Assembly (NCBI RefSeq): GCF_006385675.1
Contig: NZ_VFRR01000016.1
Coordinates: 1-64,000, forward strand
Origin: Maribrevibacterium harenarium
Lineage (GTDB): Bacteria > Pseudomonadota > Gammaproteobacteria > Pseudomonadales > Marinomonadaceae
DNA: 64,000 nt
Reading direction: 5' to 3'
The position numbers and the translations under genes were made by a program. Positions 46,101-56,549 of the stretch are shown here, piece after piece. Within the stretch, counting starts at the first letter, position 1; every line of letters begins with the position of its first letter. Under the pieces are notes generated by a model that was not told the origin of the DNA, did no database searches, and was given only the letters and a program-made list of their open reading frames with translations.

Positions 46101-46532
46101 CAACTGAGAGCATAGGGTCTCTTGAGCAATTTTCTGTCCGGTTTGGATTTGAAAACGTTGTGCATCGATATGCGAAGCGGGACATAGACGGGTGAGTGCA
46201 GACCCAACGGTGGCGATGATAATAGTGGGTGGCTGAGCTCCAGTGCTGATGTCCTTAATACGTGCCAGTGTTTGTAGTCGGTCGGAAATAATATCTTGGT
46301 GGGGGGAGAAGCTGTCATAGGGAAGCGTTTCCCACTCGGAGAAGCGCAGTAGTATCGCCTGTTCAGGTAAAAAAAAGCTGAGGTTGTCTTCTAGTTCATT
46401 TAAATCGCCCACATTCTCAGCAAGAAACAATACTGGCCGGTGTGTTTGCAGTGTGCATTGTACCAATTGATGGGCCAGTTGTGCGCCATTTAAATACTGA
46501 GCGTAATTACGAAATCCCGGTTCGAGCTTCAT
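43122..46532 (-). CDS. mfd: Transcription-repair coupling factor Mfd
   Basis: The 1136-residue protein removes stalled RNA polymerase and recruits UvrAB. The UvrB-homology domain is at 1-350, the RNA polymerase interaction domain at about 470-550 (VHIDHGVGRYLGL), helicase motifs follow from about 600 (CGDVGFGKTEVAMRA, DEEHRFG, TATPIPRTL, RGRVGRS) and the C-terminal TRCF domain ends the protein. Length is close to E. coli Mfd. It overlaps csiV and follows folX by 25 bp. Confidence 0.97.
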   Translation of the reverse strand: MKLEPGFRNYAQYLNGAQLAHQLVQCTLQTHRPVLFLAENVGDLNELEDNLSFFLPEQAILLRFSEWETLPYDSFSPHQDIISDRLQTLARIKDISTGAQPPTIIIATVGSALTRLCPASHIDAQRFQIQTGQKIAQETLCSQLTNGGYLHVDTVREHGEFATRGGLLDVFPMGSKAPIRLDWFDDEIDSIRWFDPETQRTVEKVDAVSILPARELPTTEQGISRFRQRFRERFERTSLTNPIYQDVSEGSMPAGIEYYLPLFFERTESLLEYLPDNAIIARQAHLKEQYAAIKADFEQRYESLAYDVQKPLLKPEEICLREEELFRHINRYPSLVFATDPDTDSSYRPVADVSADAKSQDPLTKLRTFINNIHQPVLLVAESAGRREALLELLRSADIRPHYTPDWQTFVSSPTALAITEGQTTQGFQYRSDWTLITEAQILGARVSQQRRRKSSDISEESIIRNLTELRIGAPVVHIDHGVGRYLGLTTLSVDGQETELLTLEYANQAKLYVPVSSLQLISRYTGADEDHAPLHKLGSEKWSQAKQKAAEKARDTAAELLEIYAKREAKRGHAFAKPDSQYTQFASGFPFEETPDQQLAIDAVISDMTSAKAMDRLVCGDVGFGKTEVAMRAAFLAVQDGKQVAVLVPTTLLAQQHYENFCDRFADWPVQIELLSRFRSGKQTTEALKRITEGKADIVVGTHKLVQSDVAFHDLGLVIIDEEHRFGVKQKDQFKALRAEVDVLTLTATPIPRTLNMSLSGIRDLSIIATPPAKRLSVKTFVKQKDPAQIREAILRELYRGGQVYYLHNEVQTIGKAAEDLNTLVPEAKITIGHGQMRERELEQVMSDFYHKRANILVCSTIIETGIDIPNANTIIIERADKFGLAQLHQLRGRVGRSHHQAYAYLLTPEDRRITTDAEKRLEAISMADTLGAGFTLATHDLEIRGTGELLGEGQSGHIEHVGFSLFMDMLDRAVKSLKSGKTPNVDITTPAQTDVNLRVPALIPDDYLGDVHSRLILYKRIASATTEAELKELQVEMIDRFGLLPDACKNLFRQTVLKLKAEQLGITKIEANNAEVKIHFGPNTPVDPMKLINLIQRKPDQYKLSGSDTLRCLKAMTTAEDRFTYTEQTLELLH

Positions 46533-46557
46533 GGTGTCCTTGATGGTCTTGATAATG

Positions 46558-46920
46558 TTAATCGTTGTTACGGCTTAGACTAAAAGATACCGAATCAGCA
46601 AAGCGCAAGGCGTGGGGTTTATCTACTTCCACTTGAGCAAAGGAAATGTGCGGGTTGCTGAAACAAATATCGATAATGTCTTGGGTGAGCTTTTCTAGTA
46701 GCAAAAAGCGGTTGTTTTCAACGTGATGGATCACCTGCTTACAAATGGTGCGGTAATTGACCGCATCAGCCACATCATCCGTCTGGCAAGCTTTCGTGGC
46801 GGGGTACTCAAGCAACACGTTAATCACCACATCTTGTTTATTTTTACGTTCTTCTTCATTAAATCCGATGTAAGTCCGAAGGCGTAGGTTTTTGATACGA
46901 ATTTGCGCTTTATCGTTCAT
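46558..46920 (-). CDS. folX: Dihydroneopterin triphosphate 2'-epimerase (FolX)
   Basis: This 120-residue protein is closest by eye to E. coli Fol[19 protein letters not shown] at the start, [28 protein letters not shown]-type core (positions about 54-81) and the C-terminal [16 protein letters not shown]. FolB aldolases are more divergent in these blocks. The ATG at 46920 has AGGAA eight nt upstream. The enzyme epimerises dihydroneopterin triphosphate in pterin metabolism. It is followed by mfd on the same strand. Confidence 0.88.
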   Translation of the reverse strand: MNDKAQIRIKNLRLRTYIGFNEEERKNKQDVVINVLLEYPATKACQTDDVADAVNYRTICKQVIHHVENNRFLLLEKLTQDIIDICFSNPHISFAQVEVDKPHALRFADSVSFSLSRNND

Positions 46921-47268
46921 GGTGTGATTCCTGTTGTGGGCGCCATTGATGGCGTATTTTGAAGGCTTGGGCATTCAAGTGCAACTTAACTGGTTGCGTC
47001 TACGTGATAGCGGTGAATTAAGATCGATTTTGTTGATGAATTTTGTAAGAAAATGACATCGGGGATCCTATTATCCCCCCAAATAAAGGGGATTTATGCT
47101 CATTATTGAAGCTTTATTTCACTATTTGAATGGTCAGAGAGGGATAACAACAGTAGTCAAGGTTCGGATTGATCTCTATAATACACCGGTTTTTTTGGTG
47201 AAGTGCTATTACGTTTATGTCGTTTTTAGGCGATTCGCTTAACTGGACGTTTTCCCGGAGGGGGTCTG
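46921..47268. other. 348-bp divergent promoter region (folX / nqr operon)
   Basis: It holds the promoters of folX-mfd-csiV (leftward) and nqr (rightward). A small inverted repeat ATCCCC-like is seen near 47061-47094 (GGGGATCC, ATCCCCCC, AAGGGGAT). I find no small gene. Confidence 0.45.
47154..47182 (+). promoter_or_regulatory. Candidate sigma-70 promoter of nqr operon
   Basis: A perfect -10 TATAAT (47177-47182) lies 17 bp after a 4/6 -35 match TAGTCA (47154-47159), about 85 nt upstream of the nqrA ribosome-binding site. Confidence 0.55.
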
Positions 47269-48657
47269 GTGGCAAACGTAGAACGCTTTTGTGTTCAATT
47301 ATATTGTTGGGCAGAACATATGTTTAAAATAACGAAAGGCCTCGACCTACCTATTAGCGGTGCGCCTAAGCAAGAGATTGCTAACGCGGCTCCGGCTAAG
47401 CGGGTAGCTGTCATCGGACCTGACTACCATGGTATGAAACCTACCATGCTGGTCAAAGAAGGTGATCAGGTCAAAAAAGGGCAGGTAATCTTTACGGATA
47501 AGAAAACCGAAGGAGTAAAGTACACCGCCCCAGCTGCCGGAACTGTAGTGGCTATTAATCGTGGTGAACGCCGCGTACTACAATCGGTAGTGATTGAAGT
47601 GTCGGGCAGTGAGAGCATCGAATTTGCGAAATATTCAGGCTCTCAATTAGGCTCCCTTGAACGTGAGTTAGTTGTAGAGAATTTAGTAGAGTCAGGCTTG
47701 TGGACTGCGTTGCGTACCCGTCCATTCTCTAAAGTTCCTGCAGTTGATTCCACCCCAAGCTCAATTTTTGTTACGGCGATCGATACTAACCCATTAGCGG
47801 CCAATCCTGAGTTAATTCTTGCAGACCAAGCTGAAGCTTTTGCTGATGGTTTAACAGTGTTAACACGCTTAACCCAGGGCAAAGTGTTTCTTTGTAAAGC
47901 GGCCGGGGCAAAAGTACCTACCACTTCTGCGGTTGAAGTCGCAGAGTTTGCGGGTAAGCACCCTGCAGGCTTGGCTGGCACACATATCCATTTCCTTGAC
48001 CCTGTTAGCGACAAAAAGACCGTTTGGTCAATTGGTTACCAAGACGTCATCGCTATCGGCAAGCTCTTTGTGACAGGTCAGCTAGATTCTACCCGAGTGA
48101 TCTCTTTAGCAGGTCCACAGGTTAAATCACCTCGTTTGGTGCGAACTTGTCTAGGAGCTGATTTAGTAGAACTAACCAAAGGTGAACTGGCTGACGGCGA
48201 GAATCGTATCATTTCGGGTTCTGTGTTATCTGGTCGTAAAGCAGCAGGTCCGTACGCTTATCTTGGTCGCTATCACCAGCAAGTTACTGTGTTGGCAGAA
48301 GGACGTGAGCGTCAAATGATGCACTATCTTCGTGCTGGTGCAGAGAAACACTCGGTATTGAACGTATTTCTTTCCAAGTTAACTGGTAAAACCAGTTTTG
48401 CCATGACAACTACCACTAACGGTAGTGATCGCACCATGTTGCCGCTTGGTCATTTTGAGCGTTTGATGCCGTTGGATATTCTGCCGACTCAGCTACTGCG
48501 CTCGCTAGTAGTGGGTGATACCGAACAAGCGCAAAAATTGGGCGCCCTAGAGTTGGACGAAGAAGATCTAGCTCTATGTACCTATGCTTGTTCTGGTAAG
48601 TTTGAATACGGCCCGATTCTACGTGATTGTCTCACCACAATTGAGAAAGAGGGTTAA
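47269..48657 (+). CDS. nqrA: Na+-NQR subunit A
   Basis: This peripheral subunit of the Na+-pumping NADH:quinone reductase has the family blocks [19 protein letters not shown]-like [21 protein letters not shown] and VIEVSG. Family alignment starts at the ATG 47320, but that codon has no ribosome-binding site. A GTG at 47269, in frame and 51 nt upstream, is preceded by a very strong GGAGGGGG, so I use it: this gives a 462-residue protein with a 17-residue N-terminal extension containing two Cys. First gene of the nqrABCDEF-apbE-nqrM cluster. Confidence 0.92.
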   Translation: MANVERFCVQLYCWAEHMFKITKGLDLPISGAPKQEIANAAPAKRVAVIGPDYHGMKPTMLVKEGDQVKKGQVIFTDKKTEGVKYTAPAAGTVVAINRGERRVLQSVVIEVSGSESIEFAKYSGSQLGSLERELVVENLVESGLWTALRTRPFSKVPAVDSTPSSIFVTAIDTNPLAANPELILADQAEAFADGLTVLTRLTQGKVFLCKAAGAKVPTTSAVEVAEFAGKHPAGLAGTHIHFLDPVSDKKTVWSIGYQDVIAIGKLFVTGQLDSTRVISLAGPQVKSPRLVRTCLGADLVELTKGELADGENRIISGSVLSGRKAAGPYAYLGRYHQQVTVLAEGRERQMMHYLRAGAEKHSVLNVFLSKLTGKTSFAMTTTTNGSDRTMLPLGHFERLMPLDILPTQLLRSLVVGDTEQAQKLGALELDEEDLALCTYACSGKFEYGPILRDCLTTIEKEG

Positions 48658-48660
48658 GTC

Positions 48661-49857
48661 ATGGGTCTAAGAAAAGTATTAGACAAAATCGAGCCTGAGT
48701 TTCATTCAGGTGGAAAGTATGAAAACTGGTATGCTTTGTACGAGGCGGTAGACACTATCTTCTATCGTCCTAGCCAAGTGACCAAAGCAAGCTCTCACGT
48801 ACGTGATGCAGTTGATATGAAACGTATCATGATCCTAGTGTGGATGTGTACGTTCCCGGCCATGTTCTTTGGTATGTATAACATCGGTTTCCAAGCAAAC
48901 AGTGCTATGGATGCAATGGGTGTTACTGCTGCAGAAGGCTGGCGTCATGGGATCATCGGCGCCCTAACTAGCTACAATGTAGATAGTATTTGGGACAATA
49001 TGATCTACGGTGCGATGTACTTCTTGCCAGTATACTTGACTACATTTGTGGTGGGTGGTTTCTGGGAAGTTTTGTTCGCTTCCGTGCGCAAGCATGAAGT
49101 CAACGAGGGGTTCTTCGTTACCTCCATTCTGTTCTCACTTTCTCTTCCAGCTACTGTTCCCCTTTGGCAAGTCGCCCTAGGTATTACTTTCGGTGTGGTG
49201 TTGGCGAAAGAAGTTTTTGGTGGTACAGGTAAAAACTTCCTTAACCCAGCTCTTGCGGGTCGTGCCTTCCTATTCTTCGCTTACCCTGCATCTATGTCTG
49301 GTGATGCTGTGTGGACGGCGGTAGATGGTTTCTCCGGCGCAACTGCATTAAGTATGGTTGCTGCTGGTGGTGTGGAAGCGTTAACCGTATCTTGGACTGA
49401 TGCCTTCTTTGGCTTTGTGCAAGGCTCTATGGGTGAAACTTCTACCTTGGCTATCTTGATTGGTGGCGGTGCATTGCTGGTGATGAAGATTGCTGCATGG
49501 CGCATCGTTGCTGGTGTTATGGTGGGCATGGTAGCAACGTCGCTGCTATTCAACCTGATTGGCTCTGATTCTAACCCAATGTTTGCTACCCCATGGTACT
49601 GGCATTTGGTTATGGGTGGTTTTGCTTTTGGTATGATGTACATGGCAACCGACCCTGTGTCAGCTTCTATGACTAACCGTGGTAAATGGTTCTACGGTGC
49701 TTTGATTGGCTTGATGGTAGTACTGATTCGTGTGGTAAACCCTGCGTACCCAGAGGGTATGATGTTGGCGATTCTATTCGCTAACCTGTTCGCCCCATTC
49801 ATCGACCATTTTGTTGTACAAGCGAACATCAAACGGAGGCTTGCACGTAATGTCTAG
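48661..49857 (+). CDS. nqrB: Na+-NQR subunit B
   Basis: The 398-residue integral membrane subunit carries a covalent FMN on a Thr of the SGAT motif: here T228 in [10 protein letters not shown], matching T236 in Vibrio. It has about 10 membrane segments and the G-rich [18 protein letters not shown] block; it also forms part of the Na+ path and quinone site. Starts 3 bp after nqrA; its 3' end overlaps nqrC by 8 bp. Confidence 0.97.
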   Translation: MGLRKVLDKIEPEFHSGGKYENWYALYEAVDTIFYRPSQVTKASSHVRDAVDMKRIMILVWMCTFPAMFFGMYNIGFQANSAMDAMGVTAAEGWRHGIIGALTSYNVDSIWDNMIYGAMYFLPVYLTTFVVGGFWEVLFASVRKHEVNEGFFVTSILFSLSLPATVPLWQVALGITFGVVLAKEVFGGTGKNFLNPALAGRAFLFFAYPASMSGDAVWTAVDGFSGATALSMVAAGGVEALTVSWTDAFFGFVQGSMGETSTLAILIGGGALLVMKIAAWRIVAGVMVGMVATSLLFNLIGSDSNPMFATPWYWHLVMGGFAFGMMYMATDPVSASMTNRGKWFYGALIGLMVVLIRVVNPAYPEGMMLAILFANLFAPFIDHFVVQANIKRRLARNV

Positions 49858-50647
49858 CAATAACGATAGCATTAAAAAAACCATCACAGTTGCTCTGTCT
49901 CTGTGTTTGGTGTGTTCCGTCTTTGTTGCAGCCGCCGCGGTGGGCTTAAAGCCTATCCAAAAAGCCAACAAGGATTTGGATCGTAAAACCAATATTCTTG
50001 CTGCTGCCAACATGTTGGATGCCAACACGTCGGTTGACGAAGCCTTTGCAAAGGTAGAGCAGCGCTTGGTGAATCTAGAAGCAGGTCGTTTTGCGACTGA
50101 TGCAGAGATTCAAGCAGCAGGCATCGACGTGGCAACTTACGACCAAAAAGCAGCTGCACAAGATCCTGCTTTGTCGATTGCTCTGAATGGCGAGAATGAT
50201 CCTGCTAGTATCAAGCGTCGCGCCAAATTTGCGACTGTTTACCTAGTGCGTGACGGCAACGATATTGATCGTATTGTTTTGCCAGTACACGGATACGGTT
50301 TATGGTCGACTATGTACGGCTTTATGGCCTTGGAGAATGACTTCTCTACCATCATCGGTTTCGGTTTTTATGACCAAGCTGAAACCCCTGGGCTAGGTGG
50401 TGAGGTCGATAACCCTAACTGGAAAGCATTGTGGAAAGGTAAACAAGTCTACAATGATGCTGGTGAGGCCGAGATACATTTGGTCAAGGGCTCCGTGGAC
50501 AATAACGATCCGCAAGCAGCGTACAAGGTCGATGGTCTCTCTGGTGCAACGCTGACCAGCCGCGGTGTAACTAACCTCGTGCAATACTGGTTAGGTAGTG
50601 AAGCTTTCGGTCCATTCTTGGCTAAATTGCGTAGCGAAGGAGTCTAA
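49850..50647 (+). CDS. nqrC: Na+-NQR subunit C
   Basis: The 265-residue subunit has an N-terminal membrane helix (10-30) and a periplasmic FMN-binding domain with the second covalent FMN site in [12 protein letters not shown] near the C-terminus. I start at the ATG 49850 (GGAGG 10 nt upstream, overlapping nqrB), which begins at the family position before the helix. ApbE, encoded downstream, attaches the FMN. Confidence 0.96.
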   Translation: MSSNNDSIKKTITVALSLCLVCSVFVAAAAVGLKPIQKANKDLDRKTNILAAANMLDANTSVDEAFAKVEQRLVNLEAGRFATDAEIQAAGIDVATYDQKAAAQDPALSIALNGENDPASIKRRAKFATVYLVRDGNDIDRIVLPVHGYGLWSTMYGFMALENDFSTIIGFGFYDQAETPGLGGEVDNPNWKALWKGKQVYNDAGEAEIHLVKGSVDNNDPQAAYKVDGLSGATLTSRGVTNLVQYWLGSEAFGPFLAKLRSEGV

Positions 50648-50649
50648 TA

Positions 50650-51312
50650 ATGTCTGAAGTGAAAAAAGTATTATTTGGGCCGATTTTGGCTAACAACCCA
50701 ATTGCTCTGCAGATACTTGGTATCTGTTCGGCATTGGCGGTTACCAGTAGTTTGAGTGTGAGCTTGGTTATGGCGATCGCTTTAACCATGGTTACTGCAT
50801 TCTCTAACTTCTTTATTGCTATTATCCGTAACCATATTCCGAGCAGTATTCGGATCATTGTGCAGATGATCATTATCGCTTCCTTGGTAATTGTGGTTGA
50901 TCAAATCCTCAAAGCGTTTGCTTTTGAAATTAGTAAACAGCTTTCGGTATTCGTTGGTCTAATCATTACCAACTGTATCGTTATGGGGCGTGCCGAAGCC
51001 TATGCCATGAAGAATGGCCCGGTAATGAGCTTCCTTGACGGTATCGGTAATGGTCTAGGTTACAGTGCGATGTTGATCGTGGTTGGCTTTTTCCGCGAGC
51101 TTTTAGGTGCTGGTAAACTATTTGGTGTTGAGATTTTCACTACCATTCAAAACGGTGGCTGGTACCAGCCAAACGGTTTGATGTTGCTACCTCCTAGCGC
51201 GTTTTTCGTAATTGGCTTGGTTATTTGGGCGTTACGCACTTATAAGAAAGAGCAAGTCGAAGAGCCGGAGTTCAAAATTGCCGCTAACTCTCGTACCCAG
51301 GAGGCAATGTAA
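50650..51312 (+). CDS. nqrD: Na+-NQR subunit D
   Basis: The 220-residue six-helix membrane subunit matches NqrD/Rnf[25 protein letters not shown] at the start (positions 8-31), [18 protein letters not shown] in the middle with the conserved Cys of the membrane Fe-S centre. Starts 2 bp after nqrC. Confidence 0.97.
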   Translation: MSEVKKVLFGPILANNPIALQILGICSALAVTSSLSVSLVMAIALTMVTAFSNFFIAIIRNHIPSSIRIIVQMIIIASLVIVVDQILKAFAFEISKQLSVFVGLIITNCIVMGRAEAYAMKNGPVMSFLDGIGNGLGYSAMLIVVGFFRELLGAGKLFGVEIFTTIQNGGWYQPNGLMLLPPSAFFVIGLVIWALRTYKKEQVEEPEFKIAANSRTQEAM

Positions 51313-51920
51313 TGGAACACCTAATTAGCTTGTTTGTAAAAGCGGTTTTCGTAGAAAACATGGCGCTAGCCTTCTTCCTTGGTATGTGTACTTTCTTGGC
51401 TTTGTCCAAAAAAGTTGAAACTGCCATTGGTCTGGGTATCGCTGTTATCATCGTGTTGGCAGTTACCGTGCCGGTGAACAACCTCCTTTACCAAAACCTA
51501 TTGGCGGAAGGTGCGTTGGATTGGGCTGGTTTGCCTGGCGTTGACTTAAGTTTCCTTGGTTTGTTGAGCTACATCGGTGTTATCGCAGCGATCGTTCAGA
51601 TTCTGGAAATGACATTAGATAAATACATGCCAGCGTTATATAACGCATTGGGCGTATTTTTGCCGTTGATTACTGTGAACTGTGCCATCATGGGTGCTTC
51701 TTTGTTCATGGTAGAGCGTGACTACAATTTTAGTGAGTCTGTGGTTTACGGCGTAGGTGCTGGTATTGGTTGGGCGCTAGCGATTGCTGCTCTAGCCGGT
51801 ATCCGTGAGAAGTTGAAGTATTCTGACGTTCCAGCAGGTCTACGTGGTTTAGGTATTACCTTTATCACTGTTGGTCTGATGAGCTTGGGCTTCATGTCAT
51901 TTTCTGGTGTGCAGCTGTAA
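51312..51920 (+). CDS. nqrE: Na+-NQR subunit E
   Basis: The 202-residue six-helix subunit is homologous to NqrD in inverted topology: [29 protein letters not shown] near the start, [17 protein letters not shown] with the second conserved Cys for the NqrD/E Fe-S centre. Its ATG overlaps the nqrD stop by one base. Confidence 0.97.
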   Translation: MEHLISLFVKAVFVENMALAFFLGMCTFLALSKKVETAIGLGIAVIIVLAVTVPVNNLLYQNLLAEGALDWAGLPGVDLSFLGLLSYIGVIAAIVQILEMTLDKYMPALYNALGVFLPLITVNCAIMGASLFMVERDYNFSESVVYGVGAGIGWALAIAALAGIREKLKYSDVPAGLRGLGITFITVGLMSLGFMSFSGVQL

Positions 51921-51961
51921 GGCTGCACAGTTGGGACAACCAAGAATAAGGTTTAACTAAC

Positions 51962-53185
51962 ATGAACTTAGAAATCATTCTAGGTGTTGTGATGTTTACC
52001 GCCATCGTGTTGGCGCTGGTTGCTGTTATTTTGGCAGCTCGTGCTCGCTTGGTGAGCAGTGGTGACGTTACGATCCGTATTAATGGTGAAAAAGAAGTAA
52101 CTGCGCCTGCGGGCGGTAAATTGCTTCAGACTTTGGCAAACGCTGGTATTTTTCTGTCCTCTGCTTGTGGTGGCGGCGGTACTTGTGCCCAGTGTAAGTG
52201 TAAGGTTATGTCTGGTGGTGGCTCTATGCTTTCCACTGAGCAGTCTCACTTTACTCGCCGTGAAGAAAAAGAAGGCTACCGTCTATCTTGTCAGGTGGCA
52301 GTCAAGCAGGATATGGACGTTGAAGTGCCTGAAGAGGTATTCGGCGTTAAGTCTTGGGAATGTACTGTTGAGTCTAACCCGAACGTGGCTACCTTCATTA
52401 AAGAGCTAACGTTGCGTTTGCCAGAAGGTGAGAACGTTAACTTCCGTGCGGGTGGTTATGTTCAACTAGAGGCACCCCCACATACGGTTAACTACAAAGA
52501 CTTTGAGATTCAAGAAGAGTACCGTGGTGATTGGGATAAATTTAACCTTTGGAAGTTCGTTTCCAAGGTTGATGAAACCATTATCCGTGCCTACTCAATG
52601 GCTAACTACCCTGAAGAAAAAGGCTTGGTGAAATTTAATATTCGAATCGCTTCACCCCCACCGGGTAAAGATGATGTGCCACCGGGTCAAATGTCTTCTT
52701 ATGTGTTTAGCTTGAAGCCAGGTGACAAGATTAAAGTTTACGGCCCATTTGGTGAATTTTTCGCCAAAGACACCGACAACGAGATGGTCTTTATCGGTGG
52801 TGGTGCGGGTATGGCGCCAATGCGCTCCCATATCTTTGATCAGCTTAAGCGTTTGAACTCCACCCGTAAGATGTCTTTCTGGTATGGTGCGCGTAGTTTG
52901 CGTGAAGCTTTCTATGTGGAAGAGTATGATAAACTTCAAGAAGAAAACGAAAACTTCGTTTGGCACTTGGCGTTGTCTGATCCTCAGCCAGAAGATAACT
53001 GGACGGGTATGACGGGCTTTATCCACAACGTGTTGTATGAAAACTATTTGAAAGATCACCCAGCGCCAGAAGATTGTGAGTACTACATGTGTGGGCCTCC
53101 AATGATGAACGCTGCAGTAATTAAGATGCTAGAGGATCTAGGTGTTGAGCGTGATAATATTCTGCTTGACGACTTTGGCGGTTAG
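51962..53185 (+). CDS. nqrF: Na+-NQR subunit F (NADH dehydrogenase)
   Basis: The 407-residue subunit accepts electrons from NADH. An N-terminal membrane helix (5-25) is followed by a 2Fe-2S domain with C69, C75, C78 and C110 ([17 protein letters not shown]), then FAD (RAYSMANYP) and NADH domains ([24 protein letters not shown]). Length matches Vibrio NqrF. A terminator follows. Confidence 0.97.
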   Translation: MNLEIILGVVMFTAIVLALVAVILAARARLVSSGDVTIRINGEKEVTAPAGGKLLQTLANAGIFLSSACGGGGTCAQCKCKVMSGGGSMLSTEQSHFTRREEKEGYRLSCQVAVKQDMDVEVPEEVFGVKSWECTVESNPNVATFIKELTLRLPEGENVNFRAGGYVQLEAPPHTVNYKDFEIQEEYRGDWDKFNLWKFVSKVDETIIRAYSMANYPEEKGLVKFNIRIASPPPGKDDVPPGQMSSYVFSLKPGDKIKVYGPFGEFFAKDTDNEMVFIGGGAGMAPMRSHIFDQLKRLNSTRKMSFWYGARSLREAFYVEEYDKLQEENENFVWHLALSDPQPEDNWTGMTGFIHNVLYENYLKDHPAPEDCEYYMCGPPMMNAAVIKMLEDLGVERDNILLDDFGG

Positions 53186-53196
53186 TATCTGTCTCG

Positions 53197-53227
53197 CAAA
53201 GACCCACTGATGTGGGTCTTTGTTTTT
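53197..53227 (+). terminator. Intrinsic terminator after nqrF
   Basis: An 11-bp stem CAAAGACCCAC/GTGGGTCTTTG (53197-53207 with 53212-53222) with TGAT loop is followed by TTTTT. apbE and nqrM beyond it would depend on read-through or their own promoter. Confidence 0.8.
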
Positions 53228-53251
53228 GGTGAAATTTAGAATAAGCGGTAT

Positions 53252-54268
53252 ATGCTAAAAAAATTATTTATCGTTTTAGGTGTTGTGGTGTTAGCGGTGG
53301 TTGGATACCGCTCGATGGCATTTTCACCGACTGTGTTGAGTTTCTCTGGTCCTACTATGGGGACGACTTACACAGTAAAGTTTGTTTCGACTAAACAACA
53401 CAACTCCACCTCTCTCCTGAAGCAGGATGTTGATGAGGTGTTGGTACATATTAATCGGCTCATGTCTACCTATGATCCGAACTCTGAGCTTTCACGCTTT
53501 AATCAGTTGCCTAGCGGTGGTTCCATGGAGCTGTCCCCCGAGCTTGGCGAAGTAATTGATCAAGCTCTTCTGATTAGTGAAATGAGTGGCGGCGAATATG
53601 ATGTGACCGTTGGACCGTTAGTCAACTTGTGGGGTTTTGGGCCTGGTAAAAAATCAGATCAAGTTCCTACTGATGAAGAAATCGCCGCCGCAAAAGCGCA
53701 GGTCGGGTACCATCGCCTAGTTCTTGAACAAGGCAAACTAACCAAAAAAGCAAGTATTTACGTAGATCTGTCTTCCATTGCCAAAGGCTACGGTGTCGAT
53801 AAGGTAGCGGAATCACTTGAACGTGCAGGTATTGATAGCTACTTAGTTGAAGTCGGTGGTGAATTGCGTTCAAAAGGACATAAGCCGAATGGCGAAGCTT
53901 GGTTGGTAGGTATTGAAAGCCCTGCTGGTGGGCACAACATCGCCCAGCGAGTGATTTCGCCAGGGGATGCGGGTATCGCGACTTCAGGCGATTACCGAAA
54001 TTATTTTGAAAAGAATGGTGTGCGTTACAGTCATACCATCAATCCAACCACCGGGCGGCCAATAACCCACCGCCTAGTATCGGTAACTATTATTGCCAAC
54101 AACGCCATGCTTGCTGACGGATTGGCGACAGCGCTTACCGTGCTTGGCCCGGAAAAAGGATTGGAGTTGGCCAATGAGAATGGCATTGCGGCATATATGT
54201 TAGTTAAAGAAGATCTTGGTTTTAAAGAAATATACTCAGAGGCGTTTCGCCCATACCTAACTGAGTAG
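53252..54268 (+). CDS. apbE: FAD:protein FMN transferase ApbE
   Basis: The 338-residue protein attaches FMN from FAD to Thr residues of NqrB and NqrC. It has an N-terminal export/membrane segment (5-24), GPTMGTTYTVKF, MSTYDPNSELSRFN, LSSIAKGYGVDKVAESLE-type flavin site and GDAGIATSGDYRNYF with SHTINPTTGRPI. No lipobox Cys is visible in the N-terminal segment, unlike many ApbE proteins. It lies between nqrF and nqrM, as in Vibrio. Confidence 0.95.
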   Translation: MLKKLFIVLGVVVLAVVGYRSMAFSPTVLSFSGPTMGTTYTVKFVSTKQHNSTSLLKQDVDEVLVHINRLMSTYDPNSELSRFNQLPSGGSMELSPELGEVIDQALLISEMSGGEYDVTVGPLVNLWGFGPGKKSDQVPTDEEIAAAKAQVGYHRLVLEQGKLTKKASIYVDLSSIAKGYGVDKVAESLERAGIDSYLVEVGGELRSKGHKPNGEAWLVGIESPAGGHNIAQRVISPGDAGIATSGDYRNYFEKNGVRYSHTINPTTGRPITHRLVSVTIIANNAMLADGLATALTVLGPEKGLELANENGIAAYMLVKEDLGFKEIYSEAFRPYLTE

Positions 54269-54279
54269 TGGAGTAAGAA

Positions 54280-54513
54280 ATGACGACTATTATTCTAGCG
54301 TTTGTGTTGATGGTTCTACTTGTAGTGGCAATGGCGGTAGGCGTTCTTATGGGACGCAAGCCAATCTCGGGTTCTTGTGGCGGTATGAGTGCCCTTGGCA
54401 TGGAAGTCGCTTGTGATATTTGCGGCGGGGATAAAGGCAAGTGCGAAAAAGAAACCAAAAAAGCACAGGCTGCTGCTGTAGAGAATGACCAGTTTTACGA
54501 CGCATCTAAATAG
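54280..54513 (+). CDS. nqrM: NqrM, Na+-NQR maturation protein
   Basis: This small 77-residue protein (formerly DUF539) has one membrane helix (5-24) and four conserved Cys: C33, C45, C48 and C55 (GSCGGM, VACDICGG, GKCEKE). NqrM is required for assembling NQR, probably delivering iron to the NqrD/E Fe-S site. It starts 11 bp after apbE. Confidence 0.94.
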   Translation: MTTIILAFVLMVLLVVAMAVGVLMGRKPISGSCGGMSALGMEVACDICGGDKGKCEKETKKAQAAAVENDQFYDASK

Positions 54514-54531
54514 AAGAGGAAGATAACCACT

Positions 54532-55926
54532 ATGACAACAAGACATTATGATGTCGTGGTACTAGGTACTGGCCCTGCCGGCGAAGGTGCGGCTATGAAC
54601 GCAGCGAAAGCTGGTAAGCGCGTAGCGGTAGTGGAAGCTAGTCCTCGTGTGGGTGGTAGCTGTACCCATTTAGGAACCATTCCGTCAAAAGCGTTACGTC
54701 ATGCGGTGAAAGAAATTATCGCCTTTAATACCAACCCTATGTTCCGTGATATCGGTGAGCCACGTTGGTTTTCTTTTCCTAAAGTGCTGGATCGCGCCAA
54801 TAAAGTTATCGATAAGCAGGTAATGGGGCGTACTGAATACTATGCTCGTAATCGAATTCATGTGTACTTTGGCCGTGGCAAATTCAAAGACGCCAACACT
54901 ATTGAAGTAAATACCTACGAAAAGGGCCCCGAGACCCTAGTGGCAGAAAAAGTCGTTATTGCTACCGGATCTCGGCCTTATCGCCCAGTAGACATAGACT
55001 TTTCTCATCCGCGAATTTATTGCTCCGACACTATCTTGAGCTTAAGTCATACGCCGCGATCCCTGATTATTTATGGTGCTGGGGTTATCGGCTGCGAATA
55101 TGCCTCGATTTTCTGTGGTTTAGGAGTGCGTGTTGAACTGATTAACCCAGGCAAGAAGCTACTTAGTTTCTTGGATGATGAGATCACCGATGCGTTGAGT
55201 TACCACCTACGAGATAGCGGTGTTCTTATTCGTCACAACGAAACCTATGAGTCGGTAGAGACTACCGAGCGTGGCGTAGTGATGAATCTTAAATCTGGTA
55301 AGAAGCTTCGCGCCGATGCGTTATTGTTCTGTAATGGTCGCTCGGGTAACACCGATGGATTGGGCTTGGAGAATATTGGCCTTGAAGCGAACTCTCGTGG
55401 TCAGTTGCAGGTGAATGATTCCTACCAAACATCAGTAGAAAACATTTATGCGGCAGGTGATGTAATAGGCTGGCCAAGTTTGGCGAGTGCAGCGTATGAC
55501 CAAGGGCGCTCTGTAGCGGCTAATATGCTGGGATTGGAGGGTGGTCATTTTATCTCTGAAGTGCCAACAGGTATTTATACAATCCCTGAAATTAGTTCAA
55601 TCGGCAAAAATGAGGCAGAACTCACGGCAGAAAAAGTCCCTTATGAAGTAGGGCGTGCTTTCTTTAAAAATACTGCCCGGGCGCAGATTACTGGTGAAGC
55701 AGTTGGTATGCTCAAGCTACTATTTCACCGGGAAACCTTGGAGATCCTTGGGATTCACTGCTTTGGTGACCAGGCTTCAGAGATCGTCCATATCGGCCAA
55801 GCTATTATGAAGCAGCCGGGTGAGCAAAATACCCTGAAATATTTCCTTAACACCACATTCAACTACCCAACCATGGCGGAAGCCTATCGGGTTGCGGCGT
55901 TAAATGGTTTTAACCGAGTGTTCTGA
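54532..55926 (+). CDS. sthA: Soluble pyridine nucleotide transhydrogenase SthA
   Basis: The 464-residue flavoprotein interconverts NADPH and NADH. It has an FAD-binding start ([20 protein letters not shown]), [18 protein letters not shown], where only one Cys is present instead of the CxxxxC redox pair of lipoamide dehydrogenases, as is usual for SthA, and a NAD(P) domain [15 protein letters not shown]. The C-terminal dimerisation domain is complete. It begins 18 bp after nqrM and could share its transcript. Confidence 0.95.
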   Translation: MTTRHYDVVVLGTGPAGEGAAMNAAKAGKRVAVVEASPRVGGSCTHLGTIPSKALRHAVKEIIAFNTNPMFRDIGEPRWFSFPKVLDRANKVIDKQVMGRTEYYARNRIHVYFGRGKFKDANTIEVNTYEKGPETLVAEKVVIATGSRPYRPVDIDFSHPRIYCSDTILSLSHTPRSLIIYGAGVIGCEYASIFCGLGVRVELINPGKKLLSFLDDEITDALSYHLRDSGVLIRHNETYESVETTERGVVMNLKSGKKLRADALLFCNGRSGNTDGLGLENIGLEANSRGQLQVNDSYQTSVENIYAAGDVIGWPSLASAAYDQGRSVAANMLGLEGGHFISEVPTGIYTIPEISSIGKNEAELTAEKVPYEVGRAFFKNTARAQITGEAVGMLKLLFHRETLEILGIHCFGDQASEIVHIGQAIMKQPGEQNTLKYFLNTTFNYPTMAEAYRVAALNGFNRVF

Positions 55927-55933
55927 TTGAACG

Positions 55934-55961
55934 AAAAAGGGCTTCCATGGAAGCCCTTTTT
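55934..55961. terminator. Bidirectional terminator between sthA and hpt
   Basis: AAAAAGGGCTTC (55934-55945) pairs with GAAGCCCTTTTT (55950-55961) around a CATG loop, placed between converging genes. Confidence 0.85.
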
Positions 55962-55971
55962 AGTCGTATGG

Positions 55972-56523
55972 TTACTGATTGATGGCGTAAATGCCCTGTA
56001 AATTACGGAAAAAGCCTTGGTAATCCATGCCATAACCGAATAGGAATTTATCTTCTACATCTAGCCCTAGGTAGTCAGGACGCATCTCGACCTTGCGATC
56101 ATGCAACTTATTAACGACAGCCGCTGTGTAGACTTCTTTCGCACCGTTGTTCTCAAACCAATGGATGATGGCTTCTAAGGTGTGGCCTTGATCGAAAATA
56201 TCATCTACCACCAACACAGTGCGCCCTTCAAAATCGACCTGTGGAAACTTAATCCACTCCAACTTATCGCCTTCAAACTCCATACCATAGCGAGTCGCAT
56301 GCACATAGTCGATTTCAAGCGGAAAAGACAGGCGTTGCATCAGCGCACCAGTAGGCAATAAACCACCGTTCATAACGCAGACAACGATGGGGAGTTTATC
56401 TTGTAAGTCTTTAGTAATGGCTTCAGCCATACTATCTAGTGCAACATTAAGTTGTTGTTGGGTAACCAAGCATTCAGCATTGGCTAAAATGGCATTTAGT
56501 TCGTCAAGACGTTTCGTAGACAT
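55972..56523 (-). CDS. hpt: Hypoxanthine-guanine phosphoribosyltransferase
   Basis: The 183-residue purine-salvage enzyme has VVCVMNGGLLPTGALMQRL (PPi loop) and the PRPP-binding motif VLVVDDIFDQGHTLEAI, followed by the base-site KLHDRK and DYLGLDVEDKFLFGYGMDY. It resembles the gammaproteobacterial Hpt of Pseudomonas rather than E. coli Hpt (inferred by eye). It follows the BrkB-family gene on the minus strand. Confidence 0.9.
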   Translation of the reverse strand: MSTKRLDELNAILANAECLVTQQQLNVALDSMAEAITKDLQDKLPIVVCVMNGGLLPTGALMQRLSFPLEIDYVHATRYGMEFEGDKLEWIKFPQVDFEGRTVLVVDDIFDQGHTLEAIIHWFENNGAKEVYTAAVVNKLHDRKVEMRPDYLGLDVEDKFLFGYGMDYQGFFRNLQGIYAINQ

Positions 56524-56549
56524 AATCTATTTCCCCAGAAATTGACCGA

